Source: Prevotella sp.
GTDB taxonomy: Bacteria > Bacteroidota > Bacteroidia > Bacteroidales > Bacteroidaceae
DNA: 20,488 nucleotides
Assembly (NCBI GenBank): GCA_017430675.1
Contig: JAFRMM010000024.1
Span: 1-20,488, forward strand
Direction of reading: 5' to 3'
In this document: piece by piece, positions 7,455 to 15,080 of the stretch
Position numbering within the stretch: position 1 is the first letter of the stretch
Layout of the letters: every line of letters begins with the position of its first letter
Program-made: the position numbers and the translations under genes
The notes under the pieces: model-generated
What the model saw: only the letters and a program-made list of their open reading frames with translations
The model's database searches: none
Told to the model about the DNA's origin: nothing

Positions 7455-8561
7455 CATCCATTCTGAAGCAGTCATTCCCATGCTCTGCTTGAAGGCAAGA
7501 TTAAATGTACTATAACTGCGGAAACCACTCTGATGAGCCAGCTGCTGTACTGCTATAGGCTGATGTGTAGCAACCGTCTCGTGGTAAAGGTTGATAAAGT
7601 GTTGGATGCGCAGGCCGTTGATGTAGGCATTATAAGTGACACCCTGTGAGGCAAAGTATTTGCTGAGATAGAGACGATTGGTTCCAATCAGCTTGGCCAG
7701 TTGCACAGCGGAAATGTCGTGTTGCAGATAGAGTTGCGGTTCCTCGCAATGTCGTTTTAATAATGAGCCGATATTATTGCTGGTGGTTAGTGATAAGCCT
7801 TTATTCTCAGTGGTATCAGTTTCTTCTTCCGCATCACTCGTGGTTAAGACTGTATCTGTTTGAACTGGGGTGCTCAGGTCGCTTAACGTTTCTACCCGCC
7901 ACAGCAGATAGCAGACAAGTATAACGATGTTCACCTCCATCATATATTCGTAGGCCATGTCACCCATGTCAAACGAATAGACTGCGGACGTCAGTAGGAA
8001 GATGGCCAGTACGACGAAACTCTGCCACACCTCCTTGTGCTCCAGGTCGGCATAGTTGTCGTGCAGCCAGCGTCCGTACTGTCGCGTTGCCCACACGATA
8101 TAAACGACGAAGCCGATGCATATCAATACAAAATAGCCAAAGAGCCACAGCAGCAGGGTGTCGCTACGGGTGGCAATGCACCAGACCCTTCCCGCCACGA
8201 GCGGCATGACCATCGCCCAGACTGTCCACAGCGGTCGGCGGCAATCTTGAAGCATGACTAGCGGTAAGACTATCAGCAAAGGGATTACCGTCATGCAGTC
8301 GAGCAATCCTGCTATCTGATAGCCCATCATCACATCATCTCGTGAGCTAAGGAAGTACATCGGCAGATACCACAGGTGACACAGTGCCGTGGCTGCAAAG
8401 AAGGCCGCCGTCCACCGGCGCAGGCGCAGGGGCGGCGTGACGTCAGGGGCAAAGGCGTTGGCTCTGCGCAGCAGCAGGTAGCAGCAGGCTATCAGGCTCA
8501 ATACCATCACGCCCGCATAAAGCATCAAATAGAGGACATCTTCCTGGATCTGATCGTACAT
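7437..8561 (-). CDS. Membrane-bound AraC-family regulator (7 TM + HTH), copy 1
   Basis: A 374-residue protein with seven hydrophobic helices (about 11-31, 50-71, 82-104, 111-129, 137-158, 178-197, 205-223), an acidic Thr/Glu-rich linker (about 232-260) and a C-terminal AraC/XylS DNA-binding domain (about 275-374). The two HTH units are near QLAKLIGTNRLYLSKYF and VQQLAHQSGFRSYSTF. It is probably a one-component sensor in the inner membrane that acts directly on DNA. The start MYDQIQED matches the start of the paralogue at 11314; a longer in-frame ATG at 8606 lies upstream of the TATCTTTG box (8591-8584) and is rejected. The gene is directly upstream of its probable target, DUF3089 copy 1. Confidence 0.9.
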   Translation of the reverse strand: MYDQIQEDVLYLMLYAGVMVLSLIACCYLLLRRANAFAPDVTPPLRLRRWTAAFFAATALCHLWYLPMYFLSSRDDVMMGYQIAGLLDCMTVIPLLIVLPLVMLQDCRRPLWTVWAMVMPLVAGRVWCIATRSDTLLLWLFGYFVLICIGFVVYIVWATRQYGRWLHDNYADLEHKEVWQSFVVLAIFLLTSAVYSFDMGDMAYEYMMEVNIVILVCYLLWRVETLSDLSTPVQTDTVLTTSDAEEETDTTENKGLSLTTSNNIGSLLKRHCEEPQLYLQHDISAVQLAKLIGTNRLYLSKYFASQGVTYNAYINGLRIQHFINLYHETVATHQPIAVQQLAHQSGFRSYSTFNLAFKQSMGMTASEWMRASKL

Positions 8562-8583
8562 GACTTTCTTGTTGAATCGCGTG

Positions 8584-8615
8584 CAAAGATAACAAAAATT
8601 CATCAATCATTCAAA
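8584..8615 (-). promoter_or_regulatory. Promoter of AraC regulator copy 1
   Basis: TTTG (8615-8612), 20 nt, then TATCTTTG (8591-8584) on the minus strand, 22 nt before the ATG at 8561. It decides the start: the ATG at 8606 would precede the transcript. Confidence 0.75.
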
Positions 8616-8689
8616 TTCTATCCTATATTTCTTTATTCACCTATACACCAAATCGATGATGACTATGGCCCTCTTCGATACTCACTGAC

Positions 8690-8752
8690 TTTTGCAAATT
8701 ACTCATTGACTTTTGCAAATTACTCACTGACTTTCGCGAAATAAGTAATGAG
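8690..8752 (-). promoter_or_regulatory. Triple 21-bp repeat upstream of AraC copy 1
   Basis: Units at 8690 and 8711 are identical over TTTTGCAAATTACTCA and differ once in the rest of the 21 bp. A diverged third unit at 8732 (TTTCGCGAAATAAGTAATGAG) keeps the phase. Its reverse complement also resembles the unit (ACTCATTACTTATTTCGCG), so it can be read as an inverted half-site. The array begins 99 bp from the AraC -7 box, about twice the distance seen at the other sites, which could mean autoregulation from a remote site. Confidence 0.65.
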
Positions 8753-8913
8753 TATTTGGCGAAAAGTGCCACTTTGGATCTCGAGAGAATTCGACGATAA
8801 CCAATAAGTGAATAGATGATGTATAGATTTTTAGACTATACACTTACTATCTTCTTGAAAATAAAATAGATATATCCGATAGTGTATAGGTGTATAGATA
8901 TTATAATAAAAAT
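8753..8913. other. AT-rich intergenic stretch with CTATACA/TGTATAG motifs, no gene seen
   Basis: Part of a gene-free stretch of about 400 nt between DUF3089 copy 2 and AraC copy 1. It contains a small inverted repeat, TGTATAG and CTATACA separated by 9 nt (about 8821-8843), and two further TGTATAG copies near 8883-8897. A CTATACACC copy also lies at 8641. I see no open frame with coding character and no recognised RNA. Confidence 0.4.
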
Positions 8914-8948
8914 AAAAAAAACTCCAAAGCAGCAGGACTGCTTTGGAG
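8914..8948 (-). terminator. Intrinsic terminator of DUF3089 copy 2
   Basis: A perfect 11-bp stem (CTCCAAAGCAG with CTGCTTTGGAG, loop 5 nt) is followed on the minus strand by eight T. It is 27 nt after the stop codon at 8976. Confidence 0.92.
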
Positions 8949-8975
8949 AATAGGGTGAGGTGAAAATGGCTACCG

Positions 8976-10055
8976 TTATTGGTTCGCCTGATAAGTCGCG
9001 ATGCGCTTCGCCACGTTGTCCTTGATGTTGTTGTAGTAGTACGAGTAATCGCTTGCATGTCGGCCATCCGGGCCAAAGATCTTGGCAATCTCAGCGAGTT
9101 CCTCGGGCAACGGTTCGGTGGGGGCGGTCGTCACTACAACTCCGCGTTCGAGGTTCACCTGCGCGTCTGCGCCGACATCGGTAATCTCGTACTTACCTTC
9201 CGCGTTTGGCATGTATGAACCCAGGTTCATGCTCGCTGGTGCGTAGGTATCGTCAAGTTTCCAGTTCAGCGGATTAATGCTGATGGCACCAGGCAGCACC
9301 ACGACGTTATAGGCGTTCTCCTCCACGTTCTTGGGACCCTCGGTGTTCCAACTGATGATGACACCCGCGTCGCTTTCCCCAGTTGCGAACTTCATGTGTG
9401 GGTAGGTTTTGAGATCATCCTTCGTGACGGAGTAGCCGATGACATAGGCAGCAATCATACGTTTGTAGTAATCGGGATGCTCTTTGAAGTATTTCTTCAG
9501 CACAAGTTTGGTCATGGCAGAACCCTGGCTGTGACCCGCGATGATGAACGGACGGCCTTGGTTGTAGTTTTTGAAGTAGTAGTCGAGGGCGGCAGTAATA
9601 TCATCGTAGGGCATGCCGGAAATAGCAGCGTCGATGTTCCCGGTTTCCTTCGCAACAGCACTGGCATACTTCAACCCTGCCTGACGGTAGTATGGCACGA
9701 ACACATTAGTGACATCCTGATATACGCTTGCATGCGCCTCGTATTCGCCTGGTGCTTTTTCCATCATCTCAGGACAACCGATTGGCGCGTAATCGGGAGC
9801 ACCCTCCTCCATACTCGACACGACATACTCCGTAGCGAGGATGTAGAACGTGTCGAACTCCTTGGTGATTTCCGGAATCTGGTACCAGTTGGACTTCTGG
9901 GAATAGTCGATGGCATCGTTCTGGGCTTTCTCAGGAGTTGTAGGAGCCGGTGTGTCTTCAACACCAAAAAAGGCATCAATAAGACCTTGACAAGAAGTCA
10001 TTGTAAGGCCGAGGGTTAGGATGCCGACCTGCATCCACTTTTCTACTTTTCTCAT
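8976..10055 (-). CDS. DUF3089 alpha/beta-hydrolase lipoprotein, copy 2
   Basis: A 359-residue predicted lipoprotein (lipobox TMTSC, Cys22) paralogous to 6279-7316. Shared blocks include PYYRQ, DYYF-N, GRPFI-A-HSQGSA with nucleophile Ser176, RMIAAYVIGY, GVIISWNTE, VVLPGAISINP and ADAQVNL-RGVV-TT. The early strand is FYILAT rather than FYVYPT, so substrate choice may differ. A longer C-terminal linker (about EPLPEELAEIAKIFGPDGRH) distinguishes it from copy 1. It has its own promoter, an upstream operator candidate and an intrinsic terminator, so it is transcribed alone. The upstream neighbour is the AraC paralogue copy 2, repeating the order of copy 1. Confidence 0.88.
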   Translation of the reverse strand: MRKVEKWMQVGILTLGLTMTSCQGLIDAFFGVEDTPAPTTPEKAQNDAIDYSQKSNWYQIPEITKEFDTFYILATEYVVSSMEEGAPDYAPIGCPEMMEKAPGEYEAHASVYQDVTNVFVPYYRQAGLKYASAVAKETGNIDAAISGMPYDDITAALDYYFKNYNQGRPFIIAGHSQGSAMTKLVLKKYFKEHPDYYKRMIAAYVIGYSVTKDDLKTYPHMKFATGESDAGVIISWNTEGPKNVEENAYNVVVLPGAISINPLNWKLDDTYAPASMNLGSYMPNAEGKYEITDVGADAQVNLERGVVVTTAPTEPLPEELAEIAKIFGPDGRHASDYSYYYNNIKDNVAKRIATYQANQ

Positions 10056-10090
10056 ATTAAAAATTGTTTTGGGTTAAAAGAATGTGTTGG

Positions 10091-10098
10091 CAAAGATA
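10091..10098 (-). promoter_or_regulatory. Probable -7 box of DUF3089 copy 2
   Basis: TATCTTTG on the minus strand, 36 nt before the ATG. There is no convincing -33 TTTG at the usual distance. The direct repeat begins 49 bp upstream, as for the other activator-like sites. Confidence 0.6.
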
Positions 10099-10146
10099 AG
10101 CAATTTCCCCAAAACAACATGGCCCCGAATACCTCATGCATTCGGA

Positions 10147-10188
10147 TTTTGCAGATTCCGTAACTTATTTTGCAGATTCCGTAACTTC
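10147..10188 (-). promoter_or_regulatory. 21-bp direct repeat, operator candidate (DUF3089 copy 2)
   Basis: Two 20-bp identical copies of TTTTGCAGATTCCGTAACTT start at 10147 and 10168, with a 21-bp period. They lie between the stop of AraC copy 2 and the promoter of DUF3089 copy 2. Confidence 0.72.
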
Positions 10189-10192
10189 AGGC

Positions 10193-11314
10193 TTATTTCT
10201 TTGCCTCGCTCGTAGCCTTCATCCAGGATCTGACCGACTGCCCCATCTTGTACTTGAAGGCGGTACCGAATGTGGTATAACTGCGGAAGCCACTCTCCTG
10301 TGACAACTGCTGGACGGTGAAGGAGCGCTGAGCAGCAACAGCCTCGCGATAGAGACTGATGAAATGATTAATGCGCAGATTATTGATATAGGTATTGTAA
10401 GACAGGCCCTGACTGGAGAAATATTGGCTAAGATAGAATCGGTTGGTACCAATCGTCTTGGCAAGTTGGGAAAGGCTCAGGTCATGCTGCAGGTAGAGAT
10501 GCGTGTCTATACAATATTTCTGCAGCAATGGCCCGATGTTGTCAGTGAGGATCTTTGGGCTTACGTCGCTTCCCTCATTAACGGAAATACGCAAATCTGC
10601 AGGAAGGCTCTGCTGTTGGGAAATGCTCAGGTCGCTCAGCGTTTCTACCCGCCACAGCAGATAGCAGACGAGCACAATGTCGTTGATCTCAAAGACGTAT
10701 TGGGAAACAGGACCTTGGGCGCCAATGGCATAAATACCGAACACCAATAGAATGATGGTCAATACCACTAAACTCTGCCACACCTCCTTGTGCTCCAGGT
10801 CGGCATAGTTGTCGCGCAGCCAGCGTCCATACTGTCTTACCGCGCGTACCATATATATAATTAAACATACGCTCAACAGCAGAAGATAGGCATACAACAT
10901 CGGTAAAAGGGTATCACTACGGGAAACAACGCACCACGTCATGATAACGACGGGTGGCGCTGTCATCATGGCAACAGGCCATAGCGGGCGGCGGCGGTCT
11001 TGCAGCATGGTGAACAATACGATGATGGCCAAAGGCATGAGCGTCAGGTAGTCGAGCAATGCACCTACAAGATAGCCCAGTTTGACATCATCGTTTGAGA
11101 TAAGAAAAGGTATTGGCAGATACCACAAGTGGCTTAGAGTCATGGCTGCAAAGAAGGTTGCCGTCCACCGGCGCAGATGTACCGGCGACGTAATGTCAGG
11201 GGCAAAGGCGTTGCTCCTGCGGAACAGCAGATAGCAACATGCTGTCAGAGACAGCATTGCCGCCGCTCCGTAAAGCACCATATAGAGGATATCTTCCCTG
11301 CTCTGATCGTACAT
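10193..11314 (-). CDS. Membrane-bound AraC-family regulator (7 TM + HTH), copy 2
   Basis: A 373-residue paralogue of 7437-8561 with the same plan: seven hydrophobic helices in the first 225 residues, a linker, and a C-terminal AraC domain with HTH units near QLAKTIGTNRFYLSQYF and VQQLSQESGFRSYTTF. Blocks such as RQYGRWL-DNYADLEHKEVWQS and VCYLLWRVETLSDLS are the same in both copies. The membrane part and linker are more diverged than the DNA-binding part, so the two may sense different signals and bind similar sites. The start is 15 nt after the aldo/keto reductase stop with no visible promoter between, so it is probably read through from the tat operon. Confidence 0.9.
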   Translation of the reverse strand: MYDQSREDILYMVLYGAAAMLSLTACCYLLFRRSNAFAPDITSPVHLRRWTATFFAAMTLSHLWYLPIPFLISNDDVKLGYLVGALLDYLTLMPLAIIVLFTMLQDRRRPLWPVAMMTAPPVVIMTWCVVSRSDTLLPMLYAYLLLLSVCLIIYMVRAVRQYGRWLRDNYADLEHKEVWQSLVVLTIILLVFGIYAIGAQGPVSQYVFEINDIVLVCYLLWRVETLSDLSISQQQSLPADLRISVNEGSDVSPKILTDNIGPLLQKYCIDTHLYLQHDLSLSQLAKTIGTNRFYLSQYFSSQGLSYNTYINNLRINHFISLYREAVAAQRSFTVQQLSQESGFRSYTTFGTAFKYKMGQSVRSWMKATSEAKK

Positions 11315-11329
11315 GACAGAATGACGTTT

Positions 11330-12769
11330 TTACTTTTCCGTCTTCATGTCACCGAAGGGCTTGCGCTTCAGGCTCTCGATCATGTCATCAATCTTGCGGA
11401 GTTCGCGGGGGATACGGATGTTCTGCGGACAGTGGGGCTCGCACTGGCCGCACTGGATGCAGTGGTCTGGCTGACGGTCACGCGGCACGACACGGTCCAG
11501 CGAGATGAGATACTGACGACGGTGCTTGCGATACTCGCTGTCGCCTGCGCCCATGGGCAGCGAACCCTCGTTCTTGCACTTGTTGTAATGCACGAAGATG
11601 GCAGGGATGTCGATGCCGTAGGGACAAGGCATGCAGTACTTACAGTCGTTGCAGGGGATGTTCTCGAGTCCCACGATCTTCTCTGCAATCTCCTTGTCGA
11701 GATAGCGCATCTCCTCGTCCGTCAGCGGTTTCAGCGGACAATACGAGAGCAGGTTGTCCTTCAGGTGCTCCATATAGGTCATGCCACTGAGCACGGTGAG
11801 CACGCCCTCGGGAGTACCCGCATAGCGGAAGGCCCACGAGGCGACACTGCGCTCCGGCTCATGACTCTTCAACTCCGTCATCAGGTACTGTGGCAGGTTA
11901 GCCAGACGGCCGCCCAACAGCGGCTCCATGATGACGGCAGGGATGGCCCGTTTATGAAGTTCCGCGTAGAGATAGGAGGCATCGACATTGCGGTCGTTGA
12001 TCTCGTTGGCAAAGTCCCAGTCGAGGTAGTTCAGTTCGATCTGCACGAAGTCCCAGTGATATTCCTCGTGGCGGCGCATCATCTCGTCGAATACCTCCTG
12101 CTGTCCGTGGAACGAGAAGCCAAGGTTGCGGATGCGGCCTGCCTCGCGCTCTTTCATCAGGTAGTCCATCATACCATTATCCACATAGCGGCCATTGAAC
12201 TCATCCATGCCACCTCCGATGGCGTGCAGCAGGTAATAGTCGATGTAATCCACCTGCAACTCCTTCATTGAGTTATGGTACATCTCCTTGGCCTTCTCTG
12301 CCGACCAGTAGTCGTGGTTGAAGTTGGAGAGTTTCGTGGCGATGAAATACTCACTGCGCTTATGGCGGCTGAGGGCAATGCCTGTGCAGTGCTCCGACAT
12401 GCCCTGACAATACACGGGCGACGTGTCGATATAGTTCAGGCCGTGCTCGAGGGCATAGTCTATCTGACGGTTCACCATGTCCTGGTCAATCTCTGTCTGA
12501 CTCTCACGGGCAGAGTTGCTGTCCTTGGTAGGCAGGCGCATCATGCCGTAGCCTAAGAGCGACACCTTCTCCTTGGTCTTGGGGTTCTCACGATAGGTCA
12601 TCTTACCCACGGGCGGCTCCACCTGGTTCTTGTATTCCTCGGCGGCCTGATCCCCGGCCTTATCACCCTGCTTGCATCCTGCCAGCGTGGCGGCTGTGGC
12701 GACGGTCCCTGCTCCGAAAAGTTTCAGGAAGTTCCGTCTCGATATTTGTTTGTCTTTAGAAGTATTCAT
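11330..12769 (-). CDS. Tat-exported aldo/keto reductase with two [4Fe-4S] motifs
   Basis: A 479-residue oxidoreductase. The N-terminus carries a twin-arginine signal (SRRNFLKLFGAG, residues 10-21) followed by a possible lipobox (TLAGC, Cys32). The aldo/keto reductase barrel covers about 66-350, with the catalytic set Asp115, Tyr120, Lys146 and His182 recognisable. The C-terminus has a ferredoxin-type region with two cysteine clusters: Cys373/376/379/382 and Cys437/440/443/447. This fits an electron-carrying reductase on the outer face of the inner membrane, probably paired with the polyferredoxin encoded directly upstream. The physiological substrate is unknown. Being the last enzyme of the tatA-tatC unit, it is a clear Tat substrate encoded with its translocase. 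Confidence 0.9.
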   Translation of the reverse strand: MNTSKDKQISRRNFLKLFGAGTVATAATLAGCKQGDKAGDQAAEEYKNQVEPPVGKMTYRENPKTKEKVSLLGYGMMRLPTKDSNSARESQTEIDQDMVNRQIDYALEHGLNYIDTSPVYCQGMSEHCTGIALSRHKRSEYFIATKLSNFNHDYWSAEKAKEMYHNSMKELQVDYIDYYLLHAIGGGMDEFNGRYVDNGMMDYLMKEREAGRIRNLGFSFHGQQEVFDEMMRRHEEYHWDFVQIELNYLDWDFANEINDRNVDASYLYAELHKRAIPAVIMEPLLGGRLANLPQYLMTELKSHEPERSVASWAFRYAGTPEGVLTVLSGMTYMEHLKDNLLSYCPLKPLTDEEMRYLDKEIAEKIVGLENIPCNDCKYCMPCPYGIDIPAIFVHYNKCKNEGSLPMGAGDSEYRKHRRQYLISLDRVVPRDRQPDHCIQCGQCEPHCPQNIRIPRELRKIDDMIESLKRKPFGDMKTEK

Positions 12770-12770
12770 A

Positions 12771-12800
12771 ATTCCTAATTCCTCATTTCTAATTCCTCAT
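12771..12800. repeat. Short TAATTCCTCAT tandem repeat between genes
   Basis: The gap between the polyferredoxin stop and the reductase ATG is almost wholly made of two related copies of TAATTCCTCAT with a 14-nt period. On the minus strand this reads as repeated GAGGAATTA, and the copy nearest the ATG could act as a weak ribosome binding site. It may also be a fragment of a dispersed simple repeat. Confidence 0.5.
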
Positions 12801-14272
12801 TATATATGTTTATGCACCTCGTGCCCCTCGACATAGATGGCCGAGAAAGGACGCGACGGACAGACATACTCACAGGCACCACAGCCGATACAGACAGTCT
12901 CGTTGATAGCAGGAATCATGGGGCTCTCCTCATCATTCTCATCGAGCGGCACCATCTCGATGGCACCGGCAGGACAGTGACGGGCACAGTTGCCGCACTC
13001 CACCTCATCTGTCAGCACCACACAGTTCTTCTTGATCCACACGGCATGGCCAATCTGTATCGACGACTTATCAGGCTTATCGACCCGCAGGATAGCACCC
13101 GCAGGACAGACCTCCGAGCAGCGCGTACACTCCGGACGGCAATGGCCGCGCTCGTACGACATCTCAGGCAGCATCAGGTGCATCAGGTCAGTAGAGGGAC
13201 GGAGCACGTCGTTGGGACACTCCGAGACACAGAGTTGGCAGCCCGTACAGTGCTGGGCGAAGTGCTGGAAGGATTGTGAGCCCGGGGGTGTCAGCGGTGT
13301 CTGACGTTCAGGGGCCACCTTATCCTCCAGTTCAGCAAGACCGCCATCCATCAGTTTCTCTTTCTTCTGGGCAAGGGCAGCCGTCGTGGCGAGGGCTCCG
13401 GCGATCAGGAACGAGCGCTTCGAGGCATCGATGCCCTCATCACCCTTCGCCTTCTGATGGATGCGCTTATTATCATAGTACAGCGCGCCGAACTTACACT
13501 TGTCGATGCAGTTGCCGCAGACCACACAGCGACTGTAATCCACGGTATGCGACTTATAGTCGATACAGGCGGTCTTGCAGTTCTTCGAGCACATCGAGCA
13601 GTTCTTGCACTTATCGGCATCGAAGCGGATCTTCAGGAAAGAATAGCGCGCGAGGAAAGAGAGGGTCGTACCTACAGGACAGATCGTGTTACAATAGGTA
13701 CGTCCGCCACGCCATGCCAGTACCAGCAGTACGACGAGCGTCACCAGGGCGATGATCAGCACGGGCAGCGACTTCATCCACACATCGACGGTGTAGAAGG
13801 TGTAACTGTCGGCGCGCTCGGCGATGGTGCCCAAGACATTGTTGCCCATCATCCAGATCGGCTGGAAGATCGTCGTGGCGATACGGCCATAACTGCTGTA
13901 GGGCGCCAGCAACTGGAACACGGAGCCTACGCCGGCCACCAGGGCGATGACGAAGAGCACCAGCACAGGATAGCGCAGCCACTTCACCTCCTTCGAATAG
14001 GAATACTTGTTCTTTTTCCGACGCAACCGTGCGAGGATATCCTGAAAGACACCCAGCGGGCAGATGACGGAACAGTAGATGCGTCCGAAGACGAGCGTCA
14101 GCAACACCAACGCCACGATGACCACCACGTTGAGTGCCAGGACAGCGGGCAGGAACTGGATCTTAGCGAGCCAGCCCAGCCAGTGGTGGGCAGTCCCCGT
14201 GAAGTCGAGGAACAGCAGGGTGATGAGTACAAAGAACACTACGGCGAGTGTCGTTCTGATCTTTTTTAACAT
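12800..14272 (-). CDS. Membrane polyferredoxin, NapH-like part fused to a ferredoxin part
   Basis: A 490-residue protein. The first part resembles NapH/NosR C-terminal membrane proteins: four helices (about 7-23, 41-62, 102-122, 168-187) with CxxxCP motifs (YCSVICPLG, YCNTICPVG). Two ferredoxin motifs follow (about 222-236, 249-259). At 284-301 is a Tat-like segment (SKRSFLIAGALATTAALA). Four further cysteine clusters follow (about 342-352, 378-389, 417-433, 461-471). The protein looks like a membrane electron carrier joined to a NapG-like ferredoxin. It probably passes electrons from the quinone pool or cytoplasm to the Tat-exported reductase encoded 30 nt downstream. Whether the second ferredoxin part faces the periplasm is inference. 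It is 16 nt downstream of tatC. Confidence 0.87.
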   Translation of the reverse strand: MLKKIRTTLAVVFFVLITLLFLDFTGTAHHWLGWLAKIQFLPAVLALNVVVIVALVLLTLVFGRIYCSVICPLGVFQDILARLRRKKNKYSYSKEVKWLRYPVLVLFVIALVAGVGSVFQLLAPYSSYGRIATTIFQPIWMMGNNVLGTIAERADSYTFYTVDVWMKSLPVLIIALVTLVVLLVLAWRGGRTYCNTICPVGTTLSFLARYSFLKIRFDADKCKNCSMCSKNCKTACIDYKSHTVDYSRCVVCGNCIDKCKFGALYYDNKRIHQKAKGDEGIDASKRSFLIAGALATTAALAQKKEKLMDGGLAELEDKVAPERQTPLTPPGSQSFQHFAQHCTGCQLCVSECPNDVLRPSTDLMHLMLPEMSYERGHCRPECTRCSEVCPAGAILRVDKPDKSSIQIGHAVWIKKNCVVLTDEVECGNCARHCPAGAIEMVPLDENDEESPMIPAINETVCIGCGACEYVCPSRPFSAIYVEGHEVHKHI

Positions 14273-14288
14273 GTCTGTATCTGTTTAG

Positions 14289-15080
14289 TTATTCCTTATT
14301 TGTCGCTTTCACAATCACGATGCTCAGTTCATAGAGCAGCCATATCGGCAGGGCCACCACGAAGAGCGTAAAGGCGTCGGTGGTCGGCGTGATGATGGCC
14401 GAGACCACGAGGATTGCCACGATGGCGTGCTTCCGCCACTGGCTCATCATCCGCGCATTCACCAGTCCCATCCGCCCCAGGAGCCAACTCACCACTGGGA
14501 GTTCGAAGACGATGCCCATCACGAGGCTCATCATCAGCAGCGTATCGACATACGACTGGATCGTCAGCATGTTCGCCACGTCTGGACTCACCTGATAGGT
14601 GCCGAGGAACTTCACCGTCAGCGGGAAGATCAGCAGGTAGTTGAGCAGGGTGCCCAGCATGAACATCACGTAGCCGCTGCCCACGAGCGTCGTGGCGTAA
14701 CGCCTCTCATTGTCATAGAGCGCCGGTGAGACGAAGCGGAACAGCAGGTAGAGCGTGTAGGGCAACGCCACGAGGATACCCGCATAGAAGGCTGTCCTCA
14801 GGTGGATCATGAACTGCTCCGTCAGTCCCGTGTTCATCAGGGAGATGCTGAACGGCTCCACGCCCATCAGGCGGTAGGTGATGAAATCGCTCGTGCGAGG
14901 TGCCAGTACGATGGCAAACAGTTCCTCTTTCAGGCAGAAAGCCACCGCAGCGGCCACCACCGTCACAAGGAGCGCCCTGATAATCACCCCTCTCAGTTCG
15001 TCAAGGTGATCCCAGAAGGTCATTGCAGAGCCGTTCCCCGCCCCTTCAAGGGGAGGGGTCAGGGGTGGGGTTTCACTCAT
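14289..15080 (-). CDS. tatC: Sec-independent protein translocase subunit TatC
   Basis: A 263-residue protein with six membrane helices and the TatC hallmarks: HLDELR near the N-terminus (Glu28), NERRYA in the first periplasmic loop (Glu125) and FELPV (Glu193). It forms the receptor for twin-arginine signals. The reading overlaps the tatA end by 8 nt. The first 19 residues ([19 protein letters not shown]) are unlike TatC and are encoded by a GC-rich palindromic stretch (15036-15058). The ancestral start may be the Met at residue 20 (ATG at 15023), which begins [11 protein letters not shown]. Two substrates or partners are encoded next. Confidence 0.96.
   Translation of the reverse strand: MSETPPLTPPLEGAGNGSAMTFWDHLDELRGVIIRALLVTVVAAAVAFCLKEELFAIVLAPRTSDFITYRLMGVEPFSISLMNTGLTEQFMIHLRTAFYAGILVALPYTLYLLFRFVSPALYDNERRYATTLVGSGYVMFMLGTLLNYLLIFPLTVKFLGTYQVSPDVANMLTIQSYVDTLLMMSLVMGIVFELPVVSWLLGRMGLVNARMMSQWRKHAIVAILVVSAIITPTTDAFTLFVVALPIWLLYELSIVIVKATNKE
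15036..15058. repeat. GC-rich palindrome in the 5' end of tatC
   Basis: CCCC-G-CCCCTT, a central C, then AAGGGG-A-GGGG: an imperfect inverted repeat followed by AGGGGTGGGG. It codes for the Pro-rich [10 protein letters not shown] segment. Similar CCCCTTGAAGGGG elements occur as dispersed repeats in Bacteroidetes genomes, as I recall; this one seems to have been inserted and translated. Confidence 0.6.

Noticed and set aside
8690..8752. Possible mini CRISPR array because of regular short repeats
   Set aside because: The whole 21-bp period is repeated with no distinct spacers, only two to three units exist, and no cas genes are near.
8640..8900. MITE-like element bounded by CTATACACC and GGTGTATAG
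   Set aside because: The shared inverted ends are only 9 bp, no target-site duplication is visible, and other TATAG copies lie inside at irregular spacing.
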